Assembly (NCBI GenBank): GCA_032717465.1
Contig: CM064671.1
Coordinates: 59,754,359-59,818,358, forward strand
Direction of reading: 5' to 3'
DNA: 64,000 nt
DNA from: Coenobita brevimanus
Lineage: Eukaryota; Arthropoda; Malacostraca; Decapoda; Coenobitidae
In this document: piece by piece, positions 28,601-34,763 of the stretch
How the letters are laid out: the number at the start of each line of letters is the position of its first letter
How positions within the stretch are numbered: the first letter of the stretch is position 1
Notes under the pieces: model-generated
What the model was told of the DNA's origin: nothing
The model's database searches: none
Seen by the model: the letters and a program-made list of their open reading frames with translations, nothing else
Made by a program: the position numbers and the translations under genes

Positions 28601-30695
28601 TATTGTTTTGCTGAAGGTGTATCTGCAATGAAAAGATACATACATTTGTGAAATGTTCATAGTTTTGAATTGCATGTTATTGCTTGGAGTGGAATATATA
28701 ATTATCATAGAAGCAAAAATATTTAATACACTGAAAGCAATGAAAGGTAAGAATAAAATTATATATCCACTGTCCAATTCTCTAAATGCTAAATATTCCC
28801 ATGTTCCTTTAACCAGCTATGTTATATTAAACTAGAACTGCCCATATCACGAAGTGTATATCTTGCCAAGCTAAGGTAAAATCGAACATAATACTCACAG
28901 TCTTCACCAGATTGCATAGGCTATAGCCGTTCATAAGGCAAGAAATATACTATTTTTTCATACCATTGCACAATATTCGGTCTTATACCCATTTTTTCGT
29001 TATTTACATGCATCCCTATTGAACTGGTTCAGATAAGAATGGGATATGAAAGAATGTAGACCTATGTATAGTGCATGTGGTGGTAGGGTAGCTGTGGTGG
29101 TAGGGTAGCTGCAGTGTTTTGTGCTGTCAGAGGTTGGAAAATGCAATATCATGCAATGATGCCAGACGCCCTCAGGGGTCAGATCCACGTTGCCCCAATA
29201 TCTAGAAATGTTTACAATATGATCATTTATCTCTGCGCCAGATTTCATGCTTTTATCACATAATGAACAATTGTTACAGATTTTTCAGCTAAGCCACCTC
29301 ACTAGTACGAGTTTGGGCATTTGTCTGGGTCTTGTTATGTGTTATCAAGGTGCACTGACGAAAGGAACGCGCTTCTCAACAGCATGTCTTACTCTTAACA
29401 CACTACATAATCAGTGTGTTATAATACCCATTTGTTGGCTCTCCTTTGACCTGTTATGTGGAACTGTATTCAAGTATTCATCAGTATTAGTTTTATGTGA
29501 ATAATTAGAGTGTCTGAAATTTATCAGTTTACATAATCACTGTAAGCTACCTTTAAATTTATTAGTGCTGAGTGAGAGGCAGGTGTGTATTCATTTGCTT
29601 AAAGACGAAAGGGAGGTATAGTTTGCCGAGCTTCCCCATCCTGAATCTTAAATCCATATTGGTTAATGGTTTAATACCCTTATGCATTCGTTAGCATAAT
29701 TCCATTTTAACTAATAAATATTTAAGGGAAGTATTTTTTTTATGGAAGAAGGGGTCTGTGGATGTAGTGTGAAGGACTTGTTAACTAGCAAGGAGTGGTC
29801 CGATAATGAGTTTGTAAAGTTAAATGATGAAAATGTGAAATAGCAGAAGACAGTAGGTTTGGGTTAAAAAAAAGAAAAAAAGTTAAGACCTCTACCATGC
29901 ACTGAATAAAGCACCCAGTCCCCCACTATTTATCTCCCTGTAATCCAGACATGGCACTGAGCAACCCACAAAAATAGTTACAACTGAAACCAAAAGAAGT
30001 ACCAACGGGAGGAGAGACAGAAGAAAAACATAACAAAAAATGCCAGGTACCCAGCATGAAGAGGGGAGACTCATCAAAAGTCACTGCTGCAAAAAACACC
30101 GTGACAAAATTATATCACATCTTTACAATAATGGTGGCAGTGTGTATTATAGGGGGATAAATAAAGAGTCCATACCCACTGTATTTTTAGGAGGAATACG
30201 GATTTACCTGAGAGCCTTGTCGGTGTCGGTGTTATTGTTGTTGGTGTGTATGATGAGTGCCCGGCAGGTGGTCATGGTGTCCCCCCACACCCCCTGGGGG
30301 AGGTTCTGCTGCCCCATTGACCCTGCCACCACCACCACTCCAACACCCACACGTCTAAAACAGAGTCATCATTAAATTGCTTCGCTCTTTTCTAGATCTT
30401 TCGTTTGAGAAATATGATTACTTTGTGTGTGATAATTTTGCATATTATTATTGTGAGGAGCATTCAAGGAGAGAGGCTGGAGAAAATATTCCAAACACGG
30501 AGTATCCATAATTTACCTAATGATGGTCGATACAACGCCTGATTGTGGTGTGGTGGTAAGAAGCATCAGGTGACAATTGCTAAGGTGCTGTTCCACCACC
30601 TGACTCACCATCTCACCCACCACACTCCTCTCTTGGCCAGTTACCGGCGAAGCTCTTATCATCATCACAGTAAGAATTGTTACTTCTCCCAGCAT
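5131..30695 (-). CDS. Divergent ionotropic receptor (IR), 11 coding exons, 652 aa
   Basis: Predicted ligand-gated cation channel of the IR branch of ionotropic glutamate receptors, a plasma-membrane protein that in arthropods usually serves chemosensation. Exons in transcript order: 30695-30517, 30354-30208, 23412-23219, 18964-18824, 15548-15380, 14485-14247, 11920-11736, 10647-10411, 7717-7539, 6112-5950, 5256-5131. They sum to 1,959 nt in frame, without stops. Approximate layout: N-terminal domain 1-235; S1 235-355; M1 357-380 (EVWLGVILGTVGWGV); pore loop near 400; M3 420-445, with GTGFRSSLIAHLTV in place of the SYTANLAAF motif of classical receptors; S2 445-615; M4 620-645 (HLQGAFYLLFLG). 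About 650 residues is normal for an IR. The 5' end is uncertain: the signal peptide may lie in an unseen upstream exon. Confidence 0.88.
5726..5905. mobile_element. piggyBac-like MITE, 180 bp, in IR intron 10
   Basis: The left end is TTAA (5722-5725) followed by CCCATTGGCTCCCAG. The right end, read inward, is CCCATTAGCGCCCAG, next to TTAG (5906-5909), a one-base decay of TTAA. Inverted ends starting CCC next to TTAA place it with piggyBac-type MITEs. No coding capacity. It ends about 40 bp before the donor side of exon 10. Confidence 0.75.
5950..6112 (-). CDS. IR exon 10: end of S2 ligand-binding lobe
   Basis: The acceptor is ACATCCACAG and the donor AAAG|GTACACAG. It codes for QGAPFFRRFRQLMQRLEDGG and IIEHWTGEVIARRVRE. 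The first base completes an AGG codon with exon 9 and the last codon is complete. The pattern with Trp after a short helix is the usual C-terminal part of IR S2 just before M4. Confidence 0.9.
6310..7230. repeat. Long GT-rich tract in IR intron 9
   Basis: About 0.9 kb of GT dinucleotides: several pure runs (6327-6373, 6637-6691, 6733-6790, 6841-6870, 7151-7184) joined by imperfect GTGTTT and GTTTGTG stretches. On the transcribed minus strand it is CA-rich. All frames in it are repeat artefacts. Confidence 0.97.
7539..7717 (-). CDS. IR exon 9: middle of S2 ligand-binding lobe
   Basis: The acceptor is ATACTTTCCAG and the donor CCTCAG|GTAGGG. It codes for VMEANEALQKVAAGGYTL, then DHRNYISVLVTSRYTDAQG and FYISNHGISVLATFGWGLR. 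It begins in phase 0 and ends with two bases of the Arg codon completed in exon 10. The segment with a start-of-helix FGWG and FYIS motif is typical of S2 in decapod-type IRs. Confidence 0.9.
7900..8570. other. IR intron 8 sequence, nothing recognised
   Basis: Low-GC intronic sequence between exon 9 and the hAT element. I see no coding motif, inverted repeat or tandem repeat here. Confidence 0.4.
8574..9195. mobile_element. hAT element (622 bp) with perfect 8-bp target duplication
   Basis: Terminal inverted repeats are CAGTGATTCTCAAAC on the left and, reading inward from the right, CAGCGGTTCTCAAAC. The flanks carry an exact 8-bp duplication, AGGTAGAG, at 8566-8573 and 9196-9203. These are the defining traits of a hAT insertion. 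Subterminal GGGTCGCGACCC-like repeats lie near the left end. No transposase frame remains, so it is non-autonomous. An internal segment resembles a LINE C-terminus (next entry). It lies in intron 8 of the receptor. Confidence 0.93.
8895..9100 (+). pseudogene. LINE reverse-transcriptase C-terminal fragment inside the hAT element
   Basis: Read with one frame change, the sequence gives RRNVAS then LALFYRYFFGKCSDE and VASMVPPLYAFPRATW. That matches the C-terminal block of the LINE at 56,760-56,900 in this window (SLALFYRYFYRKCSGELAS). The fragment is short, frameshifted and bounded by the hAT ends, so it is either captured by, or inserted into, the DNA transposon. Confidence 0.6.
9260..9645. repeat. 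Minisatellite with 17-bp period
   Basis: About 22 imperfect copies of a 17-base unit close to ACTTCAACGCCAAGACC. Since 17 is not a multiple of three, the apparent open frames across it cycle through three readings and are not genes. Located in IR intron 8. Confidence 0.9.
10411..10647 (-). CDS. IR exon 8: M3 helix and start of S2; GC donor
   Basis: The acceptor is GAACTGTGCTGTGCAG. It codes for MLVGWWLVFCLIIGTGFRSS (M3), then LIAHLTVLGTTEPLDTFEDL and the S2 start down to VVRHIQREMQ. The only donor compatible with the phase-0 start of exon 9 is ATGCAG|GCAAGG, a GC donor with otherwise good consensus. The joined product QREMQ-VMEANEAL reads smoothly as the receptor family does. Confidence 0.9.
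10772..11333. mobile_element. MITE with palindromic subterminal boxes, IR intron 7
   Basis: The left end reads CCCTTTCGCCTCAGGTAGAC followed by CTGGGTCTACCAGACCCAG. The right end, read inward, has CTGCTCAGGTAGAGCC then GGGTCTCTGAGACCC. The ends are inverted copies, each with a GGGTCT/AGACCC palindrome. A related structure lies at 20,610-21,190. The CCCTT start recalls piggyBac-type ends, but TTAA is not preserved here. No coding capacity. Confidence 0.65.
11736..11920 (-). CDS. IR exon 7: M1 helix and pore loop
   Basis: The acceptor is GCCTTTCTTCCAG and the donor GGACAG|GTAGTAAAA. M1 is EVWLGVILGTVGWGVTMWMM, followed by QQVWVWVSGDRGVQFSTALL and the pore-loop stretch YGCGALVEHPPPDPS. The two leading bases complete a Thr codon with exon 6. 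Confidence 0.92.
12110..12610 (-). pseudogene. Decayed LINE reverse-transcriptase fragment, IR intron 6
   Basis: The minus strand reads LVTLYRDLIYPCVT, a stop, NCPVRRGNYLDHFETRWSQS and then IAPLSFI. This corresponds to the post-catalytic LINE block (LLTLYRGLVRPCMEY-type) also found at 17,000-17,410. Stops and frameshifts are present. Same strand as the receptor gene. Confidence 0.6.
12760..14200. other. IR intron 6 sequence without recognised gene
   Basis: Intronic DNA with homopolymer runs (T17 near 12,764; G runs at 12,780 and 12,958). The reading frames are short and show no family motif. I see nothing functional. Confidence 0.4.
14247..14485 (-). CDS. IR exon 6: S1 ligand-binding lobe
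   Basis: The acceptor is GTGCATTTTCAG and the donor TTTTCAA|GTGAGAA. It codes for YRIYAEPNRSFGEER, then GMIGQLQREEFDLSTIVAPT, and ends LPAHLSMIRPFS. The GMIGQLQ...FDLS...PT...R pattern is the S1 core of IRs, and IRPFS leads straight into M1. The leading T completes a Ser codon and the last base begins a Thr codon. Confidence 0.92.
14806..15000 (+). mobile_element. 5'-truncated tRNA-SINE copy with poly(A)
   Basis: It matches the tail half of the SINE at 59,503-59,840 (CACCAGTCCTGTATGAGACA, then CCCTAGCATGTATTCAATAT, then a CGGACACATAAA ending) and finishes in a run of A. The tRNA-like head is absent. It lies in IR intron 5. Confidence 0.85.
15380..15548 (-). CDS. IR exon 5: start of S1
   Basis: The acceptor is CTATTTTTTCAG and the donor AATTTTTC|GTGAGTATA. 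It codes for HISNMQGHELRAVTVPYFPY then IDFHKRTGEDSSEPVIPLD and ends RILSTFAHTVNF. The block GHELRAVTVPYFPYIDF is the hallmark opening of IR S1. Confidence 0.92.
15931..16022. repeat. (TA)n microsatellite in IR intron 4
   Basis: Uninterrupted TA dinucleotides. Confidence 0.97.
16538..16613. repeat. (TA)n microsatellite in IR intron 4
   Basis: TA dinucleotides followed by an AT-rich, GATA-containing stretch to about 16,690. Confidence 0.95.
17000..17410 (-). pseudogene. Decayed LINE C-terminal fragment, IR intron 4
   Basis: The minus strand, with stops, reads NSPVWGGSPYTDLLIKVESE, AFYLIYISPLTGSLQPQSL, then HCSSELSACIPPRLRRARN. This is the C-terminal tail of jockey-like LINE reverse transcriptases. 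It is homologous to the fragment at 12,110-12,610. Confidence 0.75.
17505..17935 (+). mobile_element. SINE-like dispersed repeat with tRNA-like core, copy 3
   Basis: Close to full length. It contains the CATCCACTCACTCGATGTAG start, a pyrimidine tract, CAAGCCAAATGGTTTCC and GGTGGTAACC, then the tRNA-like part with box-A-like GCCTGGTGGTTTAGAGGG and box-B-like GGTTAATATCC. The tail CCTAGCCCAGGGCTCC is shared in inverse orientation with the 60-kb copy. Confidence 0.75.
17946..18420. mobile_element. Foldback (long inverted repeat) element, IR intron 4
   Basis: The left arm (17,946 to about 18,115) and right arm (about 18,185-18,420) are long inverted copies. Shared blocks include ACTTACTTC...GAAATTCACTTA, TAAGAAATGTT, CCCTCACCATTTGGGGAGAT and AAGGTGTGAAATA. 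The right arm carries an extra internal duplication of the CATTTGGGGAGATCTCT block. The loop holds sequence matching 17,410-17,475 in inverse orientation. Confidence 0.8.
18824..18964 (-). CDS. IR exon 4: N-terminal domain, end
   Basis: The acceptor is ATTTTTCCCCCAACAG and the donor GGGAATG|GTTAGACA (a weaker but plausible donor). It codes for GEASHRVWVYRRCLYCSEG, then AGIQFVLHWSLSSRN and TAYSANLFAGN. RVWVYRRCLYC with paired cysteines is typical just upstream of IR S1. Confidence 0.88.
19100..20400. repeat. C-rich dispersed repeat with a 28-bp / 61-bp minisatellite core
   Basis: The whole stretch is pyrimidine-rich on the plus strand. From about 19,690 to 20,205 there are many copies of a 28-base unit (TTCACAGCATCCACCTCAAA followed by CACCCATC). 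Part of it, 19,951-20,110, is arranged as a 61-bp higher-order unit containing ATCTCATATACTGTGCC. Reading frames through it are repeat artefacts. The outer parts resemble 30,790-31,345. Confidence 0.8.
20610..21190. mobile_element. piggyBac-like MITE with palindromic subterminal boxes, IR intron 3
   Basis: The left end is TTAACCCTTGTAAGGTAACC, followed by TGGGGTCTAATGGACCCCA. The right end, read inward, is CAGGTAACCTGGGGTCTGCC then AGACCCC. A third palindromic box (GGGGTCCAGTGGACCCC) lies near 20,795. TTAA is intact on the left and decayed on the right. No coding capacity. Confidence 0.7.
21195..22545 (+). pseudogene. RTE-like LINE reverse transcriptase, frameshifted, IR intron 3
   Basis: A decayed reverse transcriptase. 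NWRGITLTPVVAKVFFKILL starts the domain, with EEQAGFRKGRGCNDQ and MCFVDFEKAFDSVER next. After a frameshift near 21,545 come VIQGGVLSPLLFVLVM, the catalytic LDYADDIVMIC, NFKYLGTNVSTNG and VRPILIYGHESWYSTIATDQ. Stops at about 21,800, 22,057 and 22,330, plus the frame change, make it inactive. It is 5'-truncated, starting next to the MITE at 20,610-21,190, and runs antisense to the receptor gene. Its sequence differs clearly from the LINE at 1342, so it is a separate family. Confidence 0.88.
22561..22609. repeat. (GA)n microsatellite
   Basis: GA dinucleotide run at the 3' end of the RTE-like LINE, possibly its tail. Confidence 0.95.
23219..23412 (-). CDS. IR exon 3: N-terminal domain
   Basis: The acceptor is CATCTGTTATTTAG and the donor GATCGAG|GTGAGTGTC. 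It codes for LLEIAGLRKLPETRVVVVGG, then TAGVEAVLLHPSFRNTIHAI and YLAVQPYTLHSSQRGSHLS. The first base completes a Ser codon with exon 2 and the last base starts a Glu codon with exon 4. ETRVVVVG is typical of the IR N-terminal domain. Confidence 0.88.
24239..28641 (-). pseudogene. Frameshifted copy of an uncharacterised metazoan multicopy gene family, in IR intron 2
   Basis: Pieces of one long protein follow each other in order on the minus strand: a Cys/His N-terminus at 28,258-28,028 (CFSCKQEGGQEGLY, then ALEARYHARCLAALYNR); 27,511-27,164 (PVPIYTGLTLHAHTRKKEM, then LSISYDRALQL); about 26,850-26,500 (LPLFHESAHTVATMKQSKDV); 26,231-25,762 (RWSPVRLRDMIKL, DQAHEQNNN, NPSALLMVAGPE); 25,828-25,127 (DLIVLDTKEVAGLA, FFTHENQIYPPAQSDGGRL); 25,130-24,239 (VDIDVVVFAFSK, ELWLACGTGKIFRYLAA, LTRCDTVSSF, CKELVSCKSKKG). 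I recognise this order from large repetitive hypothetical proteins of cnidarians and other invertebrates, whose C-terminus is often a tesmin/CXC cysteine region; here that region is degraded. Function unknown. Frameshifts and stops show the copy is dead. Confidence 0.75.
28650..30200. other. IR intron 2 sequence without recognised gene
   Basis: AT-rich intronic DNA. A short local duplication (GTGGTGGTAGGGTAGCTG, twice, near 29,080-29,110) is the only structure I can point to. Confidence 0.4.
30208..30354 (-). CDS. IR exon 2: N-terminal domain
   Basis: The acceptor is GACTCTGTTTTAG and the donor GCTCTCAG|GTAAATCC. It codes for RVGVGVVVVAGSMGQQNLPQ, then DTMTTCRALIIHTNNNTDT and DKAL. The first base completes an Arg codon with exon 1. 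CRALIIHTNNNTDTDKAL continues directly into LLEIAGLRK of exon 3. Confidence 0.85.
30517..30695 (-). CDS. IR exon 1 (or first recognised exon): N-terminus
   Basis: The donor is ATCATTAG|GTAAATTATG. From the ATG at 30,695 the frame reads MLGEVTILTVMMIRASPVTG, then QERSVVGEMVSQVVEQHLSN and CHLMLLTTTPQSGVVSTII. The first 20 residues could be a weak signal peptide. Alternatively an acceptor near 30,645 (GATGATAAG) joins an upstream signal-peptide exon I cannot find. The intron to exon 2 is only 162 bp. Confidence 0.72.
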
Positions 30696-30789
30696 CACGG
30701 ATACTGGAAAAAGGAATTTATTATGCTAAAACATCTCCTTTCAGTATGCAGTTCCTATTTTGCCAGGGTACATTACGTGCACACCCAAC

Positions 30790-31345
30790 TATCCTGCTAC
30801 CAACACTATCCCATTCCTCAATTTTCTGTTGTGACATGCCATTCTCCCTCACCCGTCCCACCCAACCCTCCCCACCCTCTTCATTGCCCACCCTCTCCCA
30901 CATTGAACGTTTTCAATGAAATAAATTTCCACTGCTAATGCCGCCGTGCACATAAACTCCGTCTTCACGGGATGTGCACGTCCCACCATGCCCAACACCT
31001 CACTAGAATCTTACCCCATTCCACACGCCTAACCCACTCCTTGCTACTCACTCCAGCAGTTCTTGTCTCCCTACCTGCGATCCACATTATACCTGCCTAC
31101 CTACAACACCTGAATGCCTCACTGCCTACCACTCTCCAATATATCCAACTCACTCCTCATAATCCATTCCGGACGTTTTGCTCTATGTGTTGAATATCAT
31201 AACAATGACTGTCTTAATATCAGCCAACTTTTAAAACCTCGTTTACAGAGTATGCTTCCCCTGTCAAGTACTGCCACCCGAAATCACCACAACCCATTGC
31301 ACGTATTTGTTTCCACCCACCTCACTCAGTCATCAGTGATCTAAG
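30790..31345. repeat. C-rich dispersed repeat, second copy
   Basis: Pyrimidine-rich sequence sharing scattered blocks with 19,100-20,400 (for example ACTGCTAATG, the CATAACAATGACTGTC region versus CATAGTGACTGCCTC, and CACCTCACTCAGT versus CACCTGACTCAGT). It lies immediately upstream of the receptor's first recognised exon, so it could overlap the promoter. The homology call was made by eye. Confidence 0.5.
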
Positions 31346-31579
31346 TCGACATGATCTAAAAAGGCAGTCGAAGAAATAGGGTTAATTTTTGACACGCGAT
31401 TTCATAAGCATTATCCGAAACAATCTGCTACAATCTGATTCAGTCAGATAGATCGAAAAGGATCGAAATGAATCTGGAATGTTCTGAAATCTTACATATT
31501 CAGAAATGTTACACTAGTGGGGCTAAAGACACATACATTCACAGGCATATTGTGAATGAATCTTTATTGATCAGATTTT

Positions 31580-31930
31580 ACCTGATATCCTTGAAATGAC
31601 CCGAAAGGACTTAAACTGTTTTAAGTAGTCTTGAACTAGTCTAAAACTGCAATGATAAATGGATATAAGTTGATCTGTATGGTTGCGACTGGACCTTAAC
31701 TGAGCTGTTTGGGCCAGTTTGATGTGAAGGCTGTTTAGTCCTAACTGGATGGAAAACTGAACGGACCAACTTTCATGAAGGCACCTGCCTGAACACGACT
31801 GGATGATTGTGCAGGACCTAGATGGGCCCTAATGATCAGAATGGACCTTGCTGAACATGACTGGACCTACAGTAATTGAATCTGAAATGACCTAAGTTGA
31901 CCTGAAATGACCAGACTGGGTTCAAATGTG
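31580..31930. repeat. Degenerate short tandem repeat, GACCTGAAATG-like
   Basis: Repeated variants of a roughly 11-12-base word (GACCTGAAATG, GACCTAAGTTG, GACTGGACCT). No reading frame. A matching stretch lies at 32,500-32,695, with a MITE and other sequence between. Confidence 0.6.
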
Positions 31931-31993
31931 TAACACTGAATCTTTGGCTTGGTGGTGTAGAGAAAATCCGTCGGTGAGCTTTTCGTTCTTCTC

Positions 31994-32195
31994 GTCAGTT
32001 AAGGAAGCTCTACAGCACCTACCTGTATTCCCCAGCGATTTAGTTTTGGGTCCGACTGGTTAATATTATTTTGTACCTTTCTTTTATGTAGAGTATGGTG
32101 ATAGTGGAATGATATAATAAAAATAAACGGCGATAGTAACGTATAAGCCAACTCAATCGCTAAGGGAGAGGTGCTAGGGAGTTTCCTTAACCGAC
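31994..32195. mobile_element. 200-bp palindromic MITE, copy 1
   Basis: The left end GTCAGTTAAGGAAGCTC and the right end, read inward, GTCGGTTAAGGAAACTCCC belong to inverted repeats of about 45 bp (AGCACCT and AGCGATT blocks shared in order). A second copy is at 34,353-34,551. Superfamily not assigned. Confidence 0.7.
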
Positions 32196-32499
32196 AATAA
32201 TGTGTGTCTTTGACATTTATCTAATAGATGACACAGCTTCATGAAATGTGTGCAACTTACGAGAGACGCCCCTTCTAATTGAATTCTTAGCTCGCTTGCA
32301 GCCCACTACTCACCATTGTGGTCACCCTCAAAGCATATACTCAGCAAGGCTTAATATCTGACCTGAGGTTCTCTTAAGCGAAAAGCATGTCATAAGCGAT
32401 AGTAAGCCAACATACGCACATTCAGTTATACACCTAATATTAAGATATAATTTGTTACAAATGGGTATGTTGGGCCTGACTAATTATGTAACCGAAGCA

Positions 32500-32695
32500 A
32501 ATGATGAACTCAAATAAATCTAAATAATCCTTGTGGTCATAAATGATCTCAACTCGACCTAACTGAGCCTAAAATACGGAACAAGTGAACAGATACGCGC
32601 AATTTGACCTGAATGATTCTGGAAGGGACTAATTAAACATGAACTGAACCTAAATGGACCTGAATTGCCCTAAATTGGCATGGAATGATTACTGG
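32500..32695. repeat. Degenerate short tandem repeat, second block
   Basis: It has the same word family as 31,580-31,930 (TGGACCTGAATTG, TTGACCTGAATG, GAACCTAAATGG). Confidence 0.55.
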
Positions 32696-33981
32696 GCCTC
32701 TGGGAAGACTCTGTAAAATTTTTGCCAAGAGCTGCACACATAGGCAGTGTAAGCAGGACAGACGTTATTGATAAGTACTTCAATGGGATGACGTGTAATA
32801 TGAGTTATTTTTGGTCTTACCGGACGATATTGTACAGCGTATGAACCCCTGAGGGAAAAAAAGACGGACAAGCGAAAGAGGTTAATGAGAATTCTTTGGA
32901 AATCCCCACAGTGTAAAGAATATATCCACAACAATATTGACCATCGAGGGGAGAGGAGAACTACAATAAAAACCGTAGCGCATGAGTGAATCTGGTCTCT
33001 TTCTAAAAAGTTAATGTAGTCACCCTTTGAGTGATATGACGTGTAATTCACTTAATCACGCGACCACAACACAATTATTTCAAACAGTGACCTTGATTAA
33101 CCCGTTCGATATGGCGACATTTTACGCATTAAAGTACAACCTGATGATTTCACAGTAATTAGGACATGAATATACGTTACTGTCTAGAAAGCACAGGAAC
33201 TTGTTTTTAATGCATGAGCGAAAGTGTTGTGCTTCCTAAAAATCAATTCTTTCCCTGGATGACGTCATATTAATTGTCTTTCTGCGATTTATTTCAAATT
33301 TTGAGAGTCAGTGCTTATTGAGGAAATTAATGAAGGTTTTATTATAACTTCACGTTTGAATTACTAATAACATCATCTGCTTGTAGGAAGAAAGTACAAC
33401 ATATAATGTACCAGTATGGAATCGGGAACACATACCGTATTTGTAGGGAAAGAAGGACAAATATTGTACTTGTATGGAATTTAAAAAAAAATGGTAACGT
33501 ACTCGTAATGTAAGTATTTGTGCATTAAAAATCAAGATGAAGATGCAAAAGCCTATAACTTCATCACCATTGTTGCCATTATCATTATCATCATCTTCCC
33601 AATCTTCTTTCCAGTAAAATGGGTAGAAGTGGTCCAGAAAAAAAGAACGAGAAATGGATGAAAAAGGGAAACTATTATATTTCTTGGTAAACTATATAAA
33701 TCCAGCCACTCTTTCTAAACTAAACTTGCGACTCAACAGCACAAGTCAAAAGATCCTCATTAGTTTAAACTTCTTAATCCCTAATCGAAGGACAGTTATG
33801 TGTAGATCTTTTGGCTTTTAAAGTCAAGCTTAGAATTTCCATTGCTTGACTAATTATGTGAATAAATGTGTGGTCTGTACTTCTATAAGGAAGTAATTTG
33901 TTGTTAGAGGCCTAATAATAAAGCAGGTGTAATCTGGGGGATACATCTTTTATTAAATTAAATAATATAAGAATTCGTTTC

Positions 33982-34017
<36 letters not shown>

Positions 34018-34175
34018 GATTTGGTTTTACGCCAGGTATCCCAGAAGGGCTAAGGCGTTGCCCCTGGGTAGAGGACTTTTGGACTGGAGCGTGTAGCATT
34101 AAATGACCGGATGCCCTTCCTGATGTCCCTTCGGTCAGAGCGGAGCGCTCTAACCCACTGAGCCACGGCTGCTAC
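33982..34175 (-). mobile_element. tRNA-derived SINE with 18-bp target duplication
   Basis: Read on the minus strand it begins GTAGCAGCCGTGGCTCAGTG (box-A-like GTGGCTCAGTGGG), continues with GCATCCGGTCATTTAATGC and ends in (ATT)n. The flanks are AATATAAGAATTCGTTTC (33,964-33,981) and AATATAAGAATTTGTTTC (34,176-34,193), matching at 17 of 18 bases: a target-site duplication made by LINE machinery. Confidence 0.88.
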
Positions 34176-34352
34176 AATATAAGAATTTGTTTCGTATTAT
34201 TCATTGCATGAAACAATTATTAATTTCATGTTTTAACTCCGGCATGAGGATGTCTTCAGTACTTAATTCCTGCTGTTACTAGCCTATATATTCAGGTAAG
34301 CTAAGGAGAGACTTTTCTTGCTGGAGGGGTGGGATATAGGCTCTTATTACTT

Positions 34353-34551
34353 TCGGTTAAGGAAGCTTCTTACCATTTCTTCCTTAACAATTTATTTTGG
34401 GATATGGCTGGTTAGCATCCTTTTATACGTTATTTATATAGAGTTGGACGATATCGGAAGGATTTATTTAACACTGGAAGGACAGTAAGGTGTAACAAAA
34501 AAATAAAAATAAATCGCTTAGGAAAAGGTGTTAGGGAGCTTCCTCACCCGA
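34353..34551. mobile_element. 200-bp palindromic MITE, copy 2
   Basis: The ends TTCGGTTAAGGAAGCTTCTT and (inward) ATCGGGTGAGGAAGCTCCC, with an internal AATTTATTTT/GATTTATTTT pair, form inverted repeats of about 45 bp. It is homologous to 31,994-32,195. Confidence 0.7.
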
Positions 34552-34763
34552 TAAGAATGCAGGTAATGGTCTTCGATAATCCTTTCAGTACGACAGATAT
34601 CCATTAAACCCTTCAGCCTCAAGACATCTTTATTTATTTACTTATTTGTATATTTTTGCTGCAGCAGACGAATTTCTTTAGACTGAGAGAATCCTAGGTG
34701 TGGGGGAGTTAATGAAATTTATATAAAATTCCTCCATTTGGAAAAGTCTCCCTTCATCTAAAT

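Noticed and set aside
34120..34175. Possible tRNA gene on the minus strand
   Set aside because: Only the box-A half resembles a tRNA; the 18-bp flanking duplication shows it is a SINE.
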